Source: Aromatoleum toluolicum (GTDB lineage: Bacteria; Pseudomonadota; Gammaproteobacteria; Burkholderiales; Rhodocyclaceae). Taken from it: a stretch of 41,069 nt of DNA. Made by a program: the position numbers and the translations under genes. Shown here piece by piece: positions 17,236 to 24,095 of the stretch; position 1 is the first letter of the stretch; the number at the start of each line of letters is the position of its first letter. The notes under the pieces were generated by a model. It saw only the letters and a program-made list of their open reading frames with translations, ran no database searches and had not been told where the DNA came from. The stretch is taken from NCBI RefSeq assembly GCF_012911005.2, contig NZ_WTVS01000053.1, forward strand, positions 1 through 41,069, in the 5' to 3' direction.

Positions 17236-20200
17236 ATGGACGCACCCCCGAAAACCCCGCCACAAACTGACTCGCTCGCCGACTTCCTGGCGTCCGTCGA
17301 GCTGTTGTCGCCCTTCACGCGCGACGAGCTCGAGCGCCTCGCGGAGCAGTGCCAGTCGCGCTTCCTCGCGTTCGGCGAGACGGTTTGCAACGCGGGCGAG
17401 GCGGCCGAGGGCGTGTTCGTGATCCGTTCCGGCTCGGTGCGCGTCTTCGCCGACGAGCACGGCAAGGAAGTGAGCCTCGGCGTGCGCAAGACGGGCGAGG
17501 TCGTCGCCGAGATGGCGATGTTGCGCGAATACCGCCACGAATTCTCGGCGCGCGCCTCGGCCAAGACCGAGCTGCTGCTGGTGCCGCGCAAGGCGATCGA
17601 ACCGATCATCGCGCAGAACCCCGCCGCGCTCGCCTTCATCACCAGCTACGTCGCGATCGGGTCCGCGGGGGGCGTGGTCGCGCGGCTCTTCGACCTGCGC
17701 GGCAAGGTCGACAAGAAGGAACTCGAGGAGCTCGTGCGCAGCGTCGGCGTCAAGCGCGTCGCGGCGGGCAAGGAGATCCTGAAGCAGGACGGGCGCGAGG
17801 ACCGCCGGCTGTACGTGGTGCGCCACGGCGAGGTGCGCGTCGTGCGCAGCGAGCAGGGCAACGAGTACGTGCTCGCGACGCTGGGCCACGGCGAGATCTT
17901 CGGCGAGAAGGCGTGCATGATGCGCCAGGAGCAGATGGCCTCCGTCATCGCCACGACCGACACGACGCTGCTGGTCGTGCCGGAGAAATCGGTGCACCTG
18001 ATCCTCGAGCGCAATCCGAAGCTGCGCGAGGTGCTGGAGGAGCGCATCCGCTTCGTCGAACGCGAGCTGGAGCGCCAGAAGAAGCTCGCGGACCGGCGCA
18101 AGCTGAAGGTCATGCTCGACCTGCAGTCGAAACCGGAGATGGGCGAGCGGGTGATCCGCCGCTTCCCGCTGGTCGAGCAGGCCGAGGAGATGGACTGCGG
18201 CGCCGCCTGCCTGGCGATGATCTGCCGCCATTTCGACATTCCCATGACGCTGGGCAAGCTGCGCGAACTCGCCAACGTCACGACGCAGGGCGCGACGCTG
18301 GAGAGCCTCGCGCGCGCGGGCGAGTCGCTCGGCTTCACGACGCGCGGCGTGCAGTGCACCTTCGACGCGCTGCAGGGCTTCGAGCTGCCCTTCATCGCGC
18401 ATTGGGAGGGCTACCACTACATCGTCGTCTACGGCGTCTCGAAGAAGCAGGTGTGGATCGCCGACCCGGCGCTCGGCTTCCGGCAACTGGCGGTCGAGGA
18501 CTTCGAGCGCGGCTGGAGCGGCACCTGCCTGCTGTTCGCGCCGGGGCAGAACCTCGTGCAGATGGCGGCGGCGCGCTCGCCGTGGATTCGCTTCGTCGGC
18601 TACCTGCGCCCGTACAAGAAGATCCTCGCCCACCTGGTGATGGCGACCTTCGTGATCCAGGTGCTGGGCGTGGTGCCGCCGCTGATCATCCAGAACATCC
18701 TCGACGGCGTGATCGTGCATGAGAACGTGAGCCTGCTGCACCTGCTGATCGCCGGGCTGATCATCACCAACCTGTCGACGCAGCTGATGTCGACGATCCG
18801 CGCGTTTCTCGCGAACTTCATGGTGCGCAACATGGACTTCGCGATGATGTCGCAGTTCTTCAAGCACACGATGTCGCTGCCGTTCTCCTTCTTCGCCAAG
18901 CGCAAGACCGGCGACATCCTCGCGCGCTTCCAGGAAAACCAGACGATTCGCGCCTTCCTCACCGAGTCGACGGTCACGACGGTGCTGAACCTGCTGATGG
19001 TGTTCATCTACTTCACGATCCTGTTCCTCTACAACGTGAAGATGACGCTGCTGCTGATCGCCTTCGTCATCCCGATCATGGTGCTGACGGTGGTCGTCAC
19101 GCCCAAGGTCAAGAACTACGCGCGCGAGATGTTCAGCGCCTCGACCGAAGCGCAGGCCTTCCTGATGGAGGCCCTCGGCGGGGTCGAGACGATCAAGGGC
19201 ATGGGCATCGAACGCCCGGTGCGCCTGAAGTGGGAGAAGAAATACGCCAAGGCGCTCGCGGTGCAGTACCGGGCGCAGATGTTCAACGTGGGGGTGGGCT
19301 TCGTCAGTCAGCTGCTCAACTCGGCGACCACGATCACGATCCTGTGGGTCGGCGCCAATCAGGTCCTTGCGCACGAACTCACGGTCGGTCAGCTGATGGC
19401 CTTCAACGCGATGATGGGCAGCGTGCTGGCGCCGCTGATGGGCTTGGTGGCGCTGTGGAGCCAGGTCAATGACGCGGCGGTCGCGATGGAACGCCTCGGC
19501 GACGTGCTCGACATCGAGCCCGAACAGCGCCCCGGGGACGTCGCCTCGCGCGTCGTGCTGCCCGACCTGAAGGGCGAGATCAGCCTCGAAGGCGTGTATT
19601 TCCGCTACGGCGGCAACGACACGCCGTACGTGCTGGAGAACATCAGCTTCGACATCAAGCCGGGCGAACTGATCGCCATCGTCGGCCGCAGCGGTTCGGG
19701 CAAGACGACCCTGGCGAAGCTGCTGGTCGGATTCTACCCGCCGTCCGACGGGCGCATCGTGGTCGACGGCTACGACATGAGCGTGATCGACAAGGAGTAC
19801 TACCGCGCCCAGGTCGGCTACGTGATGCAGAGCAACCTGCTGTTCTCGGGGACCATTGCCGAGAACATCGCCAGCGGTGACGAGACGCCCGACCGCCGGC
19901 GCATCGAGGAGGTGGCGAAGATGGCCGACGCCCACGCCTTCATCCGCAAGCTGCCGCTCGGTTACGAGCAGATCGTCGGCGAGCGCGGAATGGGGCTTTC
20001 CGGCGGCCAGATCCAGCGCCTGTGCATCGCCCGCGCGCTGTACCACGACCCGCGCCTGCTGGTGTTCGACGAGGCGACGTCCGCGCTCGACACGCAGTCG
20101 GAGAGCAACATCATCGGCAACATGCAGGAGATCCTCAAGGGGCGCACCGCGGTGATTATCGCGCACCGATTGAGCACGATCATGCGCGCCGACAAGATCC

Positions 20201-20307
20201 TGGTGCTGTACGAAGGGGCGATCGTCGAGCAGGGGCGGCACGACGAGCTCGTCGCGCGGCAAGGCATGTACTACCAACTGGTGCAGAAGCAGCTGGCGGC
20301 GGCATGA
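17236..20307 (+). CDS. Peptidase-C39 ABC exporter with two N-terminal cNMP-binding domains
   Basis: 1023 residues from the ATG at 17236. Order: cyclic-nucleotide-binding-like domain 1 (about 18-145), domain 2 (about 155-285), a C39 peptidase (about 310-440), the ABC transmembrane domain (about 455-720) and an ATPase domain. Catalytic residues of C39 are in place: Gln315, Cys321 (MDCGAAC), His394 (YHYIVVYG) and Asp410 (DPALGF). The ATPase has Walker A GRSGSGKT (817-824), signature LSGGQIQR, Walker B LLVFDEATSALD and the H-loop AHRLST. It should cleave leaders after Gly-Gly and drive export. The double cNMP module suggests export is gated by a nucleotide or is a vestigial scaffold. The stop codon overlaps the next start (ATGA). 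Confidence 0.94.
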   Translation: MDAPPKTPPQTDSLADFLASVELLSPFTRDELERLAEQCQSRFLAFGETVCNAGEAAEGVFVIRSGSVRVFADEHGKEVSLGVRKTGEVVAEMAMLREYRHEFSARASAKTELLLVPRKAIEPIIAQNPAALAFITSYVAIGSAGGVVARLFDLRGKVDKKELEELVRSVGVKRVAAGKEILKQDGREDRRLYVVRHGEVRVVRSEQGNEYVLATLGHGEIFGEKACMMRQEQMASVIATTDTTLLVVPEKSVHLILERNPKLREVLEERIRFVERELERQKKLADRRKLKVMLDLQSKPEMGERVIRRFPLVEQAEEMDCGAACLAMICRHFDIPMTLGKLRELANVTTQGATLESLARAGESLGFTTRGVQCTFDALQGFELPFIAHWEGYHYIVVYGVSKKQVWIADPALGFRQLAVEDFERGWSGTCLLFAPGQNLVQMAAARSPWIRFVGYLRPYKKILAHLVMATFVIQVLGVVPPLIIQNILDGVIVHENVSLLHLLIAGLIITNLSTQLMSTIRAFLANFMVRNMDFAMMSQFFKHTMSLPFSFFAKRKTGDILARFQENQTIRAFLTESTVTTVLNLLMVFIYFTILFLYNVKMTLLLIAFVIPIMVLTVVVTPKVKNYAREMFSASTEAQAFLMEALGGVETIKGMGIERPVRLKWEKKYAKALAVQYRAQMFNVGVGFVSQLLNSATTITILWVGANQVLAHELTVGQLMAFNAMMGSVLAPLMGLVALWSQVNDAAVAMERLGDVLDIEPEQRPGDVASRVVLPDLKGEISLEGVYFRYGGNDTPYVLENISFDIKPGELIAIVGRSGSGKTTLAKLLVGFYPPSDGRIVVDGYDMSVIDKEYYRAQVGYVMQSNLLFSGTIAENIASGDETPDRRRIEEVAKMADAHAFIRKLPLGYEQIVGERGMGLSGGQIQRLCIARALYHDPRLLVFDEATSALDTQSESNIIGNMQEILKGRTAVIIAHRLSTIMRADKILVLYEGAIVEQGRHDELVARQGMYYQLVQKQLAAA

Positions 20308-21617
20308 AGATCATCCCTCCAGCTTCGCGCGGCAGTTCGGCGATCTCCTACGCAGGCTTGCTGGAGAAGATCGAGATCCTGCGCTCGACCCTGCGCTGGG
20401 CCTCGACCCTCGCGCGGCCCGAGATCGAGAAGCTGCTGCGCCAGGCGAACACGCTGCGTGACGAGGTGATGCAGCTCTCGCACAAGGAGCGCTTCGTGCA
20501 GGCGGCGGCCACCGAGGTTGAGCCGGTCGACCTCGCGCCGGGTGCGCGGCGGCGCGCCTTGCTCGATCGCAGCTTCGTGTTCGAGGGCGCCTTCGGCGAC
20601 AATCCGCAGCTCCTCGAAGCCCTGGAAATAGCCGAGAAGGCCGCGCCGACCGATCTGCCGGTGCTCATCGACGGCGAAAGCGGCACCGGCAAGGAGCTGA
20701 TGGCGAAGGTCATCCACGCCAACGGCTCGCGCTCCGACAAGCCTTACATCTCGGTGAACTGCGGGGCGATTCCGGACAACCTGCTCGAGTCCGAACTCTT
20801 CGGTCATCGCAAGGGCGCATTCACGGGCGCCGTCAGCGACCGCAAGGGCAAGTTCGAAAGCGCGCACACCGGCACCATCTTCCTCGACGAGATCGGCGAA
20901 CTGCCGCTGCCCGGGCAGGTGAAGCTGCTGCGGGTGCTGGAATCGCACGAAATCCAGCGCGTCGGCTCCGACGAGCCGATCGCGGTCGATGCGCGCATCG
21001 TCGCCGCGACCAACCGCAACCTGCGCCGCCTGAGCGAGGAGGGCACGTTCCGCGAGGACCTGTTCTATCGCCTCAGCGTCATCCACCTGACCCTGCCGCC
21101 GCTGCGCGAGCGCCGCGACGAGATCCCGCTGCTGTTCGCCTTCTTCGGCGACGAGGCCGCAGAGGCGCTCAAGCGCCGGCCGATCAAGATGACGCCGCGC
21201 CTGCGCGACTTCCTGCTGCGCTATCGCTATCCCGGCAACATCCGGGAGCTGCGCAACATGATCTATCGCCTCTCCTGCCTCGCCGGTGACACGGCCGACC
21301 TCGAACACCTGCCGCCCGACATCCGCCCTACGTCCGCGGTTTCGCCGGCGGCGCCGGCTCCCGCGGCCGGCGCGGCAGCCGCGGCGGAAGCGACCTCGCT
21401 CAGCGACGCCAAGCGGGTCGCGAGCGACGAAGCCGAAAAGCTGTTCCTGGAACGCGGGCTCGAGCAGGTGGGCGGAACGGTGGCCGAACTGGCCCGCCGC
21501 TGCGACATGAACCGGTCGCACCTGCAGACGCTGTTGAAGAAGCACGGCATCCACTCGAAGGACTTCCGCAAGGGGAATTCCTCGCGCGGCGAGGGCGGTA
21601 CTGAGGGGGCAACTTGA
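20304..21617 (+). CDS. Sigma-54-dependent transcriptional activator without receiver domain
   Basis: 437 residues. The N-terminal ~90 residues are helical with no recognisable receiver, GAF or PAS domain. The AAA+ core has Walker A GESGTGKE (about 125), the sigma-54 contact motif GAFTGA (171-176), Walker B IFLDEIGEL and the arginine-finger region (REDLFYRLSV). After an Ala/Pro linker there is a Fis-type helix-turn-helix (VAELARRCDMNRSHLQTLLKKHG). Translation is coupled to the exporter gene by a 4-nt overlap. The two sigma-54 promoters before the peptide clusters are its likely targets. With no receiver, its activity may be set by the kinase/FHA circuit or by the N-terminal region; this is inference. 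Confidence 0.92.
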   Translation: MKIIPPASRGSSAISYAGLLEKIEILRSTLRWASTLARPEIEKLLRQANTLRDEVMQLSHKERFVQAAATEVEPVDLAPGARRRALLDRSFVFEGAFGDNPQLLEALEIAEKAAPTDLPVLIDGESGTGKELMAKVIHANGSRSDKPYISVNCGAIPDNLLESELFGHRKGAFTGAVSDRKGKFESAHTGTIFLDEIGELPLPGQVKLLRVLESHEIQRVGSDEPIAVDARIVAATNRNLRRLSEEGTFREDLFYRLSVIHLTLPPLRERRDEIPLLFAFFGDEAAEALKRRPIKMTPRLRDFLLRYRYPGNIRELRNMIYRLSCLAGDTADLEHLPPDIRPTSAVSPAAPAPAAGAAAAAEATSLSDAKRVASDEAEKLFLERGLEQVGGTVAELARRCDMNRSHLQTLLKKHGIHSKDFRKGNSSRGEGGTEGAT

Positions 21618-21650
21618 GGGGCCACTCTGCGGGCGCGTGGCGCAGCCCCG

Positions 21651-22418
21651 TTACAGCGCCGGATTCAGCACCGTCATGTCCGAGCAGTCGGGGTCGTCGG
21701 CACGGATGACGACGGCGGTGATGTTGTCGTGCCCACCGGCTTTCAGGGCGAGGTCGACCAGCGCGTCGGCCGCCTGGCGGCAGTCGCCCGCGGCAAGATT
21801 GTCGCGGATGTCCTCCTCGCTCACCAGATTGCTCAGTCCGTCGCTGCACAGCAGGAAGATGTCGCCGTCGCCGACCACGACCGCGCCCTGGTCGAGAGCG
21901 AGGACGTCGACGGCGCCCACCGCGCGGGTGATCAGGTTGTGGCCGGGTTGCAGCGCGTCGTTGCCAACCGGAAAGCCGCGCGCCCGGAGCTCCTCGAGTG
22001 TGCTGTGGTCGCGGCTGAGCAGGGTGAGCCTGCCTTTGCGATACAGATAGATCCGGCTGTCGCCGGCCCACAGATAGGCGCCGTAGCGTTCGCACGCGAG
22101 CAGGGCGACGACCGTGCTGCCGATGATCGAGACATCGCGCATCAGCGCCTCCGCGCGAAGCCGGCGGTTGACGTCCTGCAGCCGCTCGCGTGCCGCGTCG
22201 ACGAGGTTCGTCAGGCTCGAAAAGGCGGGCAGTCCGTCCAGCGTGGCGACCACCATGCCGCTCGCGAGGTCGCCCGCGTCGTGCCCGCCCATGCCGTCCG
22301 CGACCGCCCAGAGCGCGCGCTCGGGGCGGTCGAGGAAGGAGTCCTCATTGACCTCCCGCACCAGCCCGACGTGGCAGCGTGCGGCGGAGGTCCAGCGAAT
22401 CGGAGTTGGGCCGGTCAA
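21651..22418 (-). CDS. PP2C-family Ser/Thr protein phosphatase
   Basis: 255 residues. Start codon is TTG at 22418, supported by GGGGAGA about 6 nt upstream; no ATG in frame fits better. PP2C motifs with the metal-binding acidic residues are present: VREVNEDSF, VADGMGGHDAGD, LLCSDGLSNLV and GGHDNITAVVI, so an active enzyme is expected. It is last on the minus strand after four double-glycine peptide genes, 25 bp from the nearest, and converges with the activator gene. Together with the kinase at 5188-7257 and the FHA proteins it forms a reversible phosphorylation module, similar in logic to PpkA/PppA/Fha of type VI secretion. Confidence 0.92.
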   Translation of the reverse strand: MTGPTPIRWTSAARCHVGLVREVNEDSFLDRPERALWAVADGMGGHDAGDLASGMVVATLDGLPAFSSLTNLVDAARERLQDVNRRLRAEALMRDVSIIGSTVVALLACERYGAYLWAGDSRIYLYRKGRLTLLSRDHSTLEELRARGFPVGNDALQPGHNLITRAVGAVDVLALDQGAVVVGDGDIFLLCSDGLSNLVSEEDIRDNLAAGDCRQAADALVDLALKAGGHDNITAVVIRADDPDCSDMTVLNPAL

Positions 22419-22443
22419 GCTTGTCTCCCCAGATGGGGCCCGG

Positions 22444-22728
22444 CTACTGCTTCAGCGCGTTGCCGTCGGCGCCCACGCCGACGCTGATCGTCGAGTTGGC
22501 GGCCGTGTTCGTGATGTCGATGACCTGGAACTGATTGACCATCTGGTCGGCGACGAACGTGTTGCTGATCTGGTAGTAGTTCACCGACCGGCCGAAGCTG
22601 GGCTGGGACGACACAAAGGGGCGGATCCAGCCGTAGACCCACGGCGCGCCGCCGCCCTTGATGGACGCCAGTGCGGCGCGATCCAGATCGCGATTCATGC
22701 TGAGGTCGTGGATGGCGATGGCGGACAT
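22444..22728 (-). CDS. Double-glycine leader peptide, P6
   Basis: 94 residues. Leader of 26 residues, MSAIAIHDL through LASIKGG, and a 68-residue core with aromatic residues first (APWVYGWIRPF, VNYYQIS) and then a Thr/Asn/Val-rich part ending GNALKQ. No cysteine. GGAGAAAT precedes the ATG. The core is not alignable by eye to P1-P3, apart from the general plan of an aromatic head and a polar beta-prone tail. Located between P5 and the PP2C gene, apparently one operon. Confidence 0.83.
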   Translation of the reverse strand: MSAIAIHDLSMNRDLDRAALASIKGGGAPWVYGWIRPFVSSQPSFGRSVNYYQISNTFVADQMVNQFQVIDITNTAANSTISVGVGADGNALKQ

Positions 22729-22782
22729 GATATTTCTCCGGATTCGATGTCGATCAGGGCGGTCGGCTTCGGTGCGCAGGGG

Positions 22783-22986
22783 TTATTTGAACAGCGTGCT
22801 CATCGCGGGACGCCGCCGCGTGTCGGGCCTCGCGGCACCGGCGTCACGCGACAGCTCGGGAAAGCGGGGGGCGCGGACCGAGGCAGCCGGACTGGCGCGC
22901 AGACGCGCGCCTCCGGTGATTGCCTGCATCGCTTCGCGATCGAGGTCCATGTTTTCCGGCAAGTCCTTGATAACGATGGTGGCCAT
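22783..22986 (-). CDS. Double-glycine leader peptide, P5 (divergent short core)
   Basis: 67 residues. The leader is canonical and 26 residues long (ATIVIKDL, then REAMQAITGG), but the core is only 41 residues and is rich in Arg, Ala and Pro (RLRASPAASVRAP, RPDTRRRPA). This is quite unlike the Asn/Gln/Val-rich cores of its neighbours. AGGAAA is the ribosome site. It may be a cationic variant, or a leader joined to a frameshifted or degenerate core. Confidence 0.72.
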   Translation of the reverse strand: MATIVIKDLPENMDLDREAMQAITGGARLRASPAASVRAPRFPELSRDAGAARPDTRRRPAMSTLFK

Positions 22987-23070
22987 GGTTTTTCCTGACG
23001 GTACGTGGTTGGGGTGACGATCGACGATGGTTCAGTATAGGTCACGCGATTCGACCCTCTGATCGACAAG

Positions 23071-23087
23071 GGAGGCCGCGGGCCTCC
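23071..23087 (-). other. Intercistronic hairpin between peptide genes P4 and P5
   Basis: GGAGGCC-GCG-GGCCTCC, a perfect 7-bp stem placed just after the P4 stop (minus strand). It is similar in sequence to the hairpin between P2 and P3 (GGAGGC/GCCTCC). Confidence 0.55.
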
Positions 23088-23093
23088 GTTGCC

Positions 23094-23360
23094 CTAGATT
23101 GCGATGACCGGGTTTGCGATCTGCGCCGCATTCAGGTCGAGTTCGAAGCCGAGGTCGGCCCCGATCACGCCCACGTTGTTGAGCGCATTGACCTGGATAT
23201 TCTGGAATTGTGCGATCGTCTGGTTGATGCCGACATTGACGTTCACGTTTGCGAAGGGAAGATGTGCGATGGGCCCCAGCGCGCCTCCGCGAACGGCTGA
23301 CATTTCGCCGCTGTCGAGTTCCTTGCTCAGGGCCAGATCGCGAATCATGATCGACGACAT
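23094..23360 (-). CDS. Double-glycine leader peptide, P4
   Basis: 88 residues from the ATG at 23360, chosen for GAGGAG 8 nt upstream; a longer frame to 23411 has no support. Leader of 26 (SSIMIRDLALSKEL, EMSAVRGG). The 62-residue core starts ALGPIAHLPF and is then strongly Asn/Val/Ile/Gln-rich (NVNVNVGINQTIAQFQNIQV, NALNNVGVIGADLGFELDL). No cysteine. The alternating polar/hydrophobic pattern suggests beta structure. Second gene of the minus-strand peptide run. Confidence 0.84.
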   Translation of the reverse strand: MSSIMIRDLALSKELDSGEMSAVRGGALGPIAHLPFANVNVNVGINQTIAQFQNIQVNALNNVGVIGADLGFELDLNAAQIANPVIAI

Positions 23361-23388
23361 GGTAGTGCTCCTCATATTGGTGTGGATC

Positions 23389-23412
23389 GGTGGAGACCCG
23401 GGGGCCTCCACC
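23389..23412 (-). other. Intercistronic hairpin between peptide genes P7 and P4
   Basis: GGTGGAG, 10-nt loop, CTCCACC. It follows the P7 stop codon on the minus strand. Like the other intercistronic hairpins here it has no T-tract. Confidence 0.5.
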
Positions 23413-23426
23413 TGATTCGGTTACGT

Positions 23427-23720
23427 TCAGAAGTGGACGTGGTTGTTGATGTTGGCGTTCTGCGTCGCGGTGACCGGCACCGACGGGGACGCGATCCCGG
23501 CCAGCACGGCGACGTTGTTGCCGACGTTGGTCGCCACGCTCTGCCCCTGGTTGATCTGCTGCAGGGCGCTGAACGACTCGTTCGTCGTGGAGGCATCGAC
23601 GTAGCCCCCCCAGTAGAAGGGTGTGTAGTACATCGCGTGCATGCCGCCGCGCACTTCGCTCATTGCCTCGCGGCCCAGTTCTTCGGTCATCGGCAGGTCG
23701 TTGATGGTCAGGGTTTTCAT
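23427..23720 (-). CDS. Double-glycine leader peptide, P7
   Basis: 97 residues with the 26-residue leader ending EVRGG and a 71-residue core. It closely matches P1 (YYTPFYWGGYVD, INQGQSVATNVGNNVAVL, TQNANINNHVHF). The upstream 70 bp and the leader codons are identical to P1 except for one base. The ribosome site is AAGGAGAG. First gene of the minus-strand run P7-P4-P5-P6-PP2C, behind its own sigma-54 promoter. No cysteine. Confidence 0.88.
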   Translation of the reverse strand: MKTLTINDLPMTEELGREAMSEVRGGMHAMYYTPFYWGGYVDASTTNESFSALQQINQGQSVATNVGNNVAVLAGIASPSVPVTATQNANINNHVHF

Positions 23721-23760
23721 GATGGCTCTCCTTGGGTTTCGGTCTTGGGTCGGTGATTTC

Positions 23761-23786
23761 TTTCGAGCACTTTCGCGCGCTCGAAA
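23761..23786 (-). promoter_or_regulatory. Conserved 5' UTR stem-loop, cluster 2
   Basis: TTTCGAGC / GCTCGAAA perfect 8-bp stem around a 10-nt loop, the inverted twin of 7698-7723. It begins at the predicted mRNA 5' end. Confidence 0.5.
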
Positions 23787-23793
23787 CTCCTAT

Positions 23794-23809
23794 TGCAGGC
23801 GCCGTGCCA
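23794..23809 (-). promoter_or_regulatory. Sigma-54 promoter for double-glycine peptide cluster 2
   Basis: Read on the minus strand: TGGCACG-N4-CTGCA, one mismatch to the sigma-54 consensus, with GG and GC 10 bp apart. The predicted start is near 23785, about 65 nt before the P7 ATG. The inner four bases differ from the twin at 7675-7690 while the -24 and -12 boxes are kept, which favours real function. Confidence 0.8.
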
Positions 23810-23855
23810 GAATTTCAGAAGAGCGATGAATATCGTGCAACGTACTGAAAAATAA

Positions 23856-23867
23856 CGATTTAAATCG
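23856..23867. promoter_or_regulatory. Palindrome upstream of cluster 2 promoter
   Basis: CGATTTAAATCG, perfect 12-bp palindrome in an AT-rich patch about 50 bp upstream of the -24 box. Possible activator, IHF-region or repressor site; no second copy found. Confidence 0.35.
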
Positions 23868-24095
23868 AAATTCCGGAGGCGGTGCGGGCGCATGATCGTG
23901 GCCGGGCGGTGCGAACTGGTGGGCAGCGGCGAACACCTCGCCGTGCCGCTGTCTGCCGACGGGCAACACCCGTGGCCGACGACGCCGCGGGCACGCGCTT
24001 GCGGCCCCGGCGCGGCACCATCGGCATTCGCCCGCGCGTGGTCTATCGTGGTTAATAGATCATCTGGCTGGATCACCTGAACAGGCGGGGGCCCC

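Larger units (their letters stand above)
23721..24095. other. 375-bp control region between P7 and the TIR gene
   Basis: Holds the minus-strand sigma-54 promoter (23794-23809), the conserved 5' UTR stem-loop (23761-23786) and a palindrome (23856-23867) in an AT-rich patch. Toward the TIR gene there is a weak TTAATA (-10-like, 24052-24057) without a good -35. No gene seen. Confidence 0.55.

Noticed and set aside
17200-20277. Very long open frame antisense to the C39 exporter
   Set aside because: High GC creates long mirror frames; the His/Arg/Asp-rich translation has no domain, and the plus-strand gene is certain. The same holds for long antisense frames at 977-2671, 29079-32597 and 32597-34654.
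5188-22418. Type VI secretion locus suggested by kinase, PP2C and FHA genes
   Set aside because: No tube, sheath, baseplate, ClpV or membrane-complex gene is present; the transport genes are of type I.
7763-23720. Lanthipeptide or nitrile-hydratase-leader type peptides
   Set aside because: Leaders are short (26 residues), cores have no Cys, and no LanM, cyclodehydratase or other modifying enzyme is adjacent.
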